Of a DNA stretch of 7,394 nt, positions 1-4,408 are shown piece after piece (within the stretch, counting starts at the first letter, position 1; each line of letters starts with the position of its first letter). The stretch lies in the NCBI GenBank assembly GCA_015061765.1, contig SUVZ01000184.1:1-7394 (forward strand), read 5' to 3'. Origin of the DNA: Lentisphaerota bacterium (GTDB taxonomy: Bacteria > Verrucomicrobiota > Kiritimatiellia > RFP12 > UBA1067). The position numbers were made by a program, and so were the translations under genes. Under the pieces are notes generated by a model. The model worked only from the letters and a program-made list of their open reading frames with translations, did not search any database and had not been told where the DNA came from.

Positions 1-2
1 TG

Positions 3-1091
3 GTGCTCTTCGACGCGCTGTGCATATCTCTTCTCATGGGCGGGGCGTTCGCGATATGGGTCATGAGGCGCAGGATAGACCTGCATCTGCACCGTCTGCG
101 CCGTCCGTCGTACTACGAGACTGAGCGTACGCGCAGGCTTGGCCTTACGGAGGAGCGCAGGCGCATCCGCAGGCGCACCACTCTCAACCCATGCCCCACG
201 GCCGGAGAGCTCAGGGATGCGTTTCTCCATGCCCGCGACTCCGTAGGGAACATGGTCAGGCTCGGTTCACTCATGGAGGATCTCGAGTGCTACATCGACA
301 ATTCGCTTGTCTTCGGCGAAGACGGGAAGATCATCGCGAGAAAGGGCGGGATAAGGAGGTACATCCAGAGCGAGATGCCCGATCTCTACGGATCCTACAA
401 GACGCTCATGCGCTACAAGGCGCTTGCGCGGAGGTTCCGCCAGGCGGTAGGGATATGCGATCCCGTGCCTGCGGCATCTGTCCTGCCGGATGGGGACGAG
501 AATACGGATGCAGGAATGGACACGGACGGCCATGCATCAAAATGCGGAAAAGATGCAGAAAACTCCAAGAATGCGGAAAATAAGACGGCTTATGAGGATA
601 AGAGGATTGTTGAGAACAAGGTTCGGACTAATTCTCACGGGGATGCTGAAGGAGGGGAAGCTCCGGAAACCGGAGAGAATAGGGCGGATATTGGAAGCCA
701 TGTGGGGTTGGAGTGCGTTGAGAATATGGTTCGGACTGATTCTCAAGGAGTTGGGGATGGAGGAAAGAATGGTGGAAGGGATGGTGGCAGGGATGATGTG
801 AGAGATAATGTGAGGGATTGCGGTAGAGAGGATTCAGATGGAGGTAGTGAAGGAGTGGTAGGTGGCAGGAGCGGTGGCGAATGTGCCGGGAGCGGGGGAA
901 ATGCAAGCGGGAGGGATGGAAGTGAAGGAAATGGAAGCCTGAATGATGAGGTGAGGCGGGTTGTTGGGGAGATTCTTGGCGTCTGCGAAGGGACGTTTCT
1001 TGATCTTGCCTCTGTGCTTGCTCTCAGGATATCCGAAGACACCATCCCCCATCGGTCATACAAGGGCGATTATCGGCAAGTCGGCAGTTGA
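3..1091 (+). CDS. Hypothetical membrane-anchored protein with a large low-complexity insert
   Basis: I do not recognise this family. The frame opens with GTG at position 3, but the window starts two bases earlier, so the true start may lie upstream and no ribosome binding site can be checked. Residues about 2-20 form one hydrophobic segment followed by an Arg-rich stretch (RRRIDLHLHRLRR), which suggests an inner-membrane anchor with the basic side in the cytoplasm. Residues about 65-155 look like a folded, basic domain, including the motifs MEDLECYIDNSL and YKTLMRYKALARRFRQA. Residues about 165-315 are low complexity, rich in Gly, Asp, Arg, Asn, Glu and Ser, with an internal repeat of VENxVRTxSxG. 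Residues about 317-347 (DEVRRVVGEILGVCEGTFLDL and following) look ordered again. The last 14 or so residues (PHRSYKGDYRQVGS) are encoded by the first unit of the downstream tandem repeat, so the native C-terminus may have been replaced. The frame stays open throughout, supporting a real gene, but function is unknown. Confidence 0.7.
   Translation: MLFDALCISLLMGGAFAIWVMRRRIDLHLHRLRRPSYYETERTRRLGLTEERRRIRRRTTLNPCPTAGELRDAFLHARDSVGNMVRLGSLMEDLECYIDNSLVFGEDGKIIARKGGIRRYIQSEMPDLYGSYKTLMRYKALARRFRQAVGICDPVPAASVLPDGDENTDAGMDTDGHASKCGKDAENSKNAENKTAYEDKRIVENKVRTNSHGDAEGGEAPETGENRADIGSHVGLECVENMVRTDSQGVGDGGKNGGRDGGRDDVRDNVRDCGREDSDGGSEGVVGGRSGGECAGSGGNASGRDGSEGNGSLNDEVRRVVGEILGVCEGTFLDLASVLALRISEDTIPHRSYKGDYRQVGS
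609..748 (+). repeat. Imperfect direct repeat inside the hypothetical gene
   Basis: Bases 609-640 and 717-748 are near copies of one another, 108 bp (exactly 36 codons) apart. They encode VENKVRTNSHG and VENMVRTDSQG. The spacing keeps the reading frame, so the low-complexity insert probably grew at least partly by in-frame duplication. A shorter 11-base word, aatgcggaaaa, also occurs twice (541-551 and 570-580), but 29 bases apart and therefore read in two different frames. Confidence 0.75.
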
Positions 1092-1193
1092 CGCACATGT
1101 GAATGCCCATTTTCGTCGGTTGTGCAAGGAAGATTGCCGAAGAATAGGCGCTTAATAGTAATGCCAGTTTCCATCGCTTATACAAGGAAGATT

Positions 1194-1207
1194 GCCGAGG
1201 AATCGGC
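1194..1207 (+). other. Small hairpin in repeat unit 2
   Basis: Bases gccga (1194-1198) and tcggc (1203-1207) are perfect reverse complements around the loop ggaa, which fits the GNRA tetraloop pattern in RNA. The matching positions in units 1 and 3 keep four of five pairs (unit 3 with one G-T type wobble). Units 0, 4 and 5 do not form this stem. The stem is short and its function unproven. Confidence 0.45.
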
Positions 1208-1331
1208 GTTTAATAGTAATGCCTGTTTCCTTTGGTAACACAAGAGAGATTGTCGAAGAATCGGAGCTTAATGTATATGGGAAGACCTATTTTTTGTCGG
1301 GTCACTTCGGTTCTGCAAATGGGGCTGTCGG

Positions 1332-1345
1332 CAAGCCTGAGCTTG
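1332..1345 (+). other. Small hairpin in repeat unit 4
   Basis: The arms caagc (1332-1336) and gcttg (1341-1345) pair perfectly around the loop ctga. The next unit has the same stem and loop at 1396-1409, with one base pair changed on both sides from C-G to T-A. That preserved pairing is what a structured element would show, though two units are a very small sample. Confidence 0.45.
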
Positions 1346-1395
1346 ATGCATGAGAGGAGGCATGTGTCGGGCGGTTCTGCCAAGGGGATTGTCGG

Positions 1396-1409
1396 CAAGT
1401 CTGAACTTG
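1396..1409 (+). other. Small hairpin in repeat unit 5
   Basis: The arms caagt (1396-1400) and acttg (1405-1409) pair perfectly around ctga. Compared with unit 4 at 1332-1345, the loop-closing pair is T-A instead of C-G while the other bases are the same. Unit 0 at 1077-1090 keeps four of the five pairs around a different loop (cggc) and includes the first bases of the upstream gene's stop codon. Confidence 0.45.
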
Positions 1410-1490
1410 ACTCATAAGAGGAGGCATGTGCTGGGCGGTTTTGCAAAGGGATTTGTTTACTAATTGACGTTTGACATTTAGGCGACAATT

Positions 1491-1817
1491 TTGGAAATGC
1501 CGTCTTTCGTGCTTCTCATCGGCATCGCTTTTAAGTGTTCAAAGAAGGCCGGAAAGGATGTGAAGGATTTCTTCCTATCCGGGCGTTCCATGTCCTGGTG
1601 GCTTATCGGCGTGTCGATGTGTGCGGCGTCCACCTCCACGAATTCCGCCAACATGTTCACGGAGTTCATCCGCAATCCGTTCCGCAAACCGGGCTGGACG
1701 CAGTGGAAGGTTGAGCATTTGACACCGCCGGAAGTGCCGCCGGAGTACGAGGGGCGGATCAAAGATCTCGACGCACCCGTCAAGGAGAACGACGACTACA
1801 ACCTGCTCAACGATTGA
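1491..1817 (+). pseudogene. Internally deleted sodium:solute symporter (SSS family) remnant
   Basis: Intact SSS proteins are typically about 450-600 residues with 11-15 membrane helices and import a solute with sodium. Only 108 residues remain here. Residues about 5-61 resemble the start of such a transporter: part of the first helix (SFVLLIGIAF), a short basic loop, the DFFLSGRSMSWWLIGVSM segment typical of the family, and the beginning of the second helix region ending TNSANMFTEFIR. At about residue 62 (base 1674) the sequence changes abruptly to a hydrophilic tail (RKPGWTQWKVEHLTPPEVPP and on to YNLLND) that resembles the cytoplasmic end of an SSS protein. The junction is in frame. The 5' end also looks clipped: a TAG lies just upstream at 1479 and a TAA at 1461, the only starts are TTG 1491 and ATG 1497, and there is no clear ribosome binding site. 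I infer two losses, one of the first residues and one of the membrane core. It could instead be a small expressed membrane peptide. Confidence 0.7.
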
Positions 1818-1861
1818 TCATTTTTTTCTGTCGCATTTTTCTTTCGAAAACTTCTGTTGCA

Positions 1862-1870
1862 TGGTATAAT
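1862..1870 (+). promoter_or_regulatory. Extended -10 promoter for the glgP-bamA-skp unit
   Basis: The bases tggtataat contain a perfect TATAAT hexamer (1865-1870) with the TGn extension that compensates for a poor -35 box. At the 17-base spacing the -35 region reads tttcga (1842-1847), only three of six matches to TTGACA. The surroundings are AT-rich, unlike the GC-rich genes on either side. Transcription would start near 1877, leaving a leader of about 29 bases before the glycogen phosphorylase ATG. Confidence 0.7.
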
Positions 1871-1890
1871 TTACGCCCGTTTTTTAAACT

Positions 1891-1896
1891 AAAAGG
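1891..1896 (+). promoter_or_regulatory. Weak ribosome binding site of glgP
   Basis: The bases aaaagg end nine bases before the ATG at 1906. It is a modest Shine-Dalgarno match but the only one in the short AT-rich leader, and it supports the chosen start. A second A-rich stretch lies between it and the ATG. Confidence 0.5.
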
Positions 1897-1905
1897 CTAA
1901 AAAGA

Positions 1906-4368
1906 ATGAATGACGGGAAAGTGGGGGCAGGACGCGTCGAAATGAGCGTTCCTGGGCTTCAGGGAGATTATGCGCACCATCTTAGGTACACGCTGGCGAA
2001 AGGCGAGGATACCGCCACGGCTCGTGACCGCTATCTTGCTTTTGCGTATGCCATACGAGACCGCATCACGGAGCGCTGGATGGATACTCAGGCCGAGTAC
2101 CACAAGCAGAACGCCAAGTACGTCTACTACCTTTCCCTCGAGTTCCTCATCGGCCGCCTGCTCGGAAACAATGTGATAAACCTCAAGGCCGACCAGCTCT
2201 GTCGCGATGCGCTTCGCGCCTACGGGATAGACTGGAACGATCTGCGCGATTTCGAGACGGATGCGGGCCTTGGAAATGGAGGTTTGGGTCGTTTGGCTGC
2301 ATGCTATCTCGATTCGATGTCCACGCTTGATCTCGCCGCCATGGGATACGGCATCCGCTACGACTACGGCATTTTCCGCCAGAGGATCGTCGACGGGCAG
2401 CAGGTCGAGGAGCCGGACCACTGGCTGAAGGACGGATATCCTTGGGAGATAACGCGCCCTGAATATGCGCAGACGGTGTCTTTCGGCGGAAGCGTGGAGT
2501 GTCAGCGTGCGTCCAACGGCGAACTGAAGTGGACCTGGAATCCCGCCGTCACCGTGCAGGGTGTTCCGTACGACCTGCCCATCGTAGGCTACAAGCATGC
2601 GGTGAACACGCTTCGTCTGTGGAGCGCCCGTGCGCTTGACGAGTTCGACCTTGCGGACTTCAATCAGGGTTCATACGTCGCGGCGGTCGAGAACAAGGTT
2701 CTGGCCGAGAACCTCACAAAGGTCCTCTACCCCAACGACAATACGATGGCAGGCAAGGAACTCCGCCTCAAGCAGCAGTATTTCTTCGTGGCCTGCTCCG
2801 TGCGCGACATCCTGCGCCGTTTCCGCCTGAGGAACGACAGCTGGGACATGCTTCCGCAGAAGGTGTTCATCCATCTGAACGAGACGCATCCAGCGCTCGT
2901 CATACCGGAACTGATGCGCATTCTGGTGGACGAGGAGGGTCTGGAGTGGAACCATGCGTGGGACATCACGCGCAGTTCGACGGGCTACACCAACCACACG
3001 ATCCTCCCCGAGGCGCTCGAGAAGTGGCCTGTCAGGATGATGGAATTGCTCCTTCCCCGCCATCTGCAGATTATCTACGAGATCAATAGCCGGTTCCTCA
3101 AGGACATAGCCTCGAAGATCACGTCGGATCCGGACCGCATCGCGCGCATGTCGCTCATCGACGAGCATGGCGAACGCTATGTGCGGATGGCCAACATGTG
3201 TATCATCGGCTCCACGACGACAAACGGCGTGGCGAAGCTTCATTCCGAGATTCTCAAGGATTCCCTGTTCAAGGATTTCTACGACCTTATGCCGGAGAAG
3301 TTCACGAACGTGACGAACGGCATCACGCCTCGCCGCTGGCTTCTCAAGGCGAACCCGATGCTCTCGCAGCTCATCACCGAGACGATCGGTCCGGAGTGGG
3401 TCGTGCGCCTGGAGTATCTGCGCAAGCTCGAGGCTCACGGGGCCGATCCAGATTTCCTGTCCGCCCTCGCGAAGATAAAGGCGTCCAACAAGCGCCAGCT
3501 TGCGGCATGTGTGAAGGAGATCGTAGGCGAAGATATCGATCCGACGTCGCTGTTCGACGTCCAGGTGAAGCGTCTTCACGAATACAAGCGCCAGCTGATG
3601 CTTGCGCTCTACATCATAATGCGCTACAACCGCATCGTGAACGGTTCGTCGTACGATCCCGTTCCGCGCACGTTCATATTTGCGGCGAAGGCCGCCCCGG
3701 GATACTGGATGGCGAAGCTGATCATCCGCTTCATACATGATCTGGCGAAAGTGGTGAACGGCGATCCCCGTGCGCGCGGACTCATCAAGGTCGTGTTCCT
3801 TCCTGACTATCGCGTGTCGCTTGCCGAGCGCATAATACCGGCGGCAGACCTTTCCGAGCAGATTTCGCTCGCGGGCATGGAGGCGTCTGGCACCGGCAAC
3901 ATGAAGTTCATGATGAACGGAGCGCTCACGATCGGAACGTTCGACGGCGCCAACGTGGAGATAAACGAACAGGTCGGTGACGACAACATGTTCCTATTCG
4001 GCATGCGTACGCCGGACGTGGCGCGTCTGCGCCCAGTGTACAATGCGCGCGAGTGCGCCGCGAAGGATCCTGAGATCATGGCGGCGCTCCAACTCATCAA
4101 GGACGGGCTGTTCTCTCCTGGCGAGCCGCTCCGCTACGAGCCGATTTTGCGTTCGCTTCTCGACTACAACGACTATTACATGCTTCTTGCCGACCTGCGC
4201 TCCTATTCGGACGTGCAGGACAAGGTGGACTCCACATACCGTGATCCGGTGAAGTGGGGCGGCATGTCGCTCGTCAACATTGCGCGCTCCGGCCTTTTCA
4301 GTTCCGACCGTGCGGTGGCCGAGTATGCCCGCAACATCTGGCACGTTGCGCCCGTGATGTTCGGATGA
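1906..4368 (+). CDS. glgP: Glycogen/starch/maltodextrin phosphorylase (GT35)
   Basis: This cytoplasmic enzyme uses phosphate to release glucose-1-phosphate from the non-reducing ends of glycogen or maltodextrin, with pyridoxal phosphate as cofactor. At 820 residues it has the usual family length and looks intact. The N-terminal block YVYYLSLEFLIGR and the substrate-site segment GYTNHTILPEALEKW are typical. Numbering runs 13 behind rabbit muscle phosphorylase over the C-terminal half, so catalytic residues can be matched: N471 (NGITPRRW), K555, R556 and K561 in VKRLHEYKRQ for phosphate binding, E659 and the cofactor lysine K667 in EASGTGNMKF. The N-terminus is short and lacks the eukaryotic phosphorylation tail. 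Odd points are GSTTTNGVA where GSHAVNGVA is usual (T437 for His) and AAKAAPGY for the more common GGKAAPGY or AGKAAPGY. All core catalytic residues are present, so activity is expected. The sequence does not separate GlgP from MalP specificity. It heads the apparent operon with bamA and skp. Confidence 0.95.
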   Translation: MNDGKVGAGRVEMSVPGLQGDYAHHLRYTLAKGEDTATARDRYLAFAYAIRDRITERWMDTQAEYHKQNAKYVYYLSLEFLIGRLLGNNVINLKADQLCRDALRAYGIDWNDLRDFETDAGLGNGGLGRLAACYLDSMSTLDLAAMGYGIRYDYGIFRQRIVDGQQVEEPDHWLKDGYPWEITRPEYAQTVSFGGSVECQRASNGELKWTWNPAVTVQGVPYDLPIVGYKHAVNTLRLWSARALDEFDLADFNQGSYVAAVENKVLAENLTKVLYPNDNTMAGKELRLKQQYFFVACSVRDILRRFRLRNDSWDMLPQKVFIHLNETHPALVIPELMRILVDEEGLEWNHAWDITRSSTGYTNHTILPEALEKWPVRMMELLLPRHLQIIYEINSRFLKDIASKITSDPDRIARMSLIDEHGERYVRMANMCIIGSTTTNGVAKLHSEILKDSLFKDFYDLMPEKFTNVTNGITPRRWLLKANPMLSQLITETIGPEWVVRLEYLRKLEAHGADPDFLSALAKIKASNKRQLAACVKEIVGEDIDPTSLFDVQVKRLHEYKRQLMLALYIIMRYNRIVNGSSYDPVPRTFIFAAKAAPGYWMAKLIIRFIHDLAKVVNGDPRARGLIKVVFLPDYRVSLAERIIPAADLSEQISLAGMEASGTGNMKFMMNGALTIGTFDGANVEINEQVGDDNMFLFGMRTPDVARLRPVYNARECAAKDPEIMAALQLIKDGLFSPGEPLRYEPILRSLLDYNDYYMLLADLRSYSDVQDKVDSTYRDPVKWGGMSLVNIARSGLFSSDRAVAEYARNIWHVAPVMFG

Positions 4369-4397
4369 CGTCGATATGGCGCAATGATCTGAGAATG

Positions 4398-4402
4398 AAA
4401 GG
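4398..4402 (+). promoter_or_regulatory. Ribosome binding site that decides the bamA start
   Basis: The bases aaagg end directly before an ATG at 4403, too close to serve it, but six bases before a second in-frame ATG at 4409. This favours 4409, giving a protein that begins MKNGLFFAAMM, a good signal peptide, over MQMKNGLFF from 4403. Confidence 0.6.
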
Positions 4403-4408
4403 ATGCAA

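Larger units (their letters stand above)
1050..1460 (+). repeat. Degenerate tandem repeat array, seven units of about 58-75 bp
   Basis: This region has no credible gene and is made of diverged tandem units. A recognisable core, gattgycgrmaagtc-like and followed by a cttgac- or cttaat-like end, begins at 1068, 1132, 1190, 1248, 1323, 1387 and (decayed) 1450, giving spacings of 64, 58, 58, 75, 64 and 63. Nearly every core is preceded by caagg or a close variant. Three clean 58-bp units lie at 1104-1161, 1162-1219 and 1220-1277; by hand the first two agree at about 48 of 58 positions. Units 1 and 2 end in ttaatagtaa, which carries stops in several frames. Units 4 and 5 instead end in the shared word gaggaggcatgtg. 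The first unit overlaps the end of the upstream gene. Cores can form short hairpins, listed separately. Function is unknown; the array could be non-coding remnants, a structured-RNA family or a recombination-prone repeat. Confidence 0.8.

Noticed and set aside
743..1063. Minus-strand Ser/Pro/Leu-rich frame opposite the low-complexity insert
   Set aside because: It is the mirror of the purine-rich coding strand, and its composition follows from the base skew alone.
1232..1417. Plus-strand frame of 61 codons in the repeat array
   Set aside because: It is short and made of repeat units; other units carry stops such as those in ttaatagtaa.
1050..1460. CRISPR array
   Set aside because: The whole unit is related from copy to copy, with no short exact repeat alternating with unique spacers, and no cas genes are nearby.
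1210..1488. Minus-strand frame of 92 codons across the repeat array
   Set aside because: Its translation merely repeats IKLR-like words produced by the tandem units, with no convincing ribosome binding site.
1464..1492. Promoter for the symporter remnant (ttgacg and ttgaca boxes at 1464 and 1471)
   Set aside because: The -35-like boxes are good, but no convincing -10 lies at 16-18 bases; the best is aatttt at 1487.
1807..1827. Rho-independent terminator after the symporter remnant
   Set aside because: There is a run of seven T, but the preceding stem (tcaa-cga-ttga) has only four AT-rich pairs.
2671..3738. Long antisense open frame inside glgP (355 codons, minus strand)
   Set aside because: It lies entirely within a conserved enzyme gene and follows from GC-rich codon usage; its translation is Arg/His/Val-rich with no recognisable domain.
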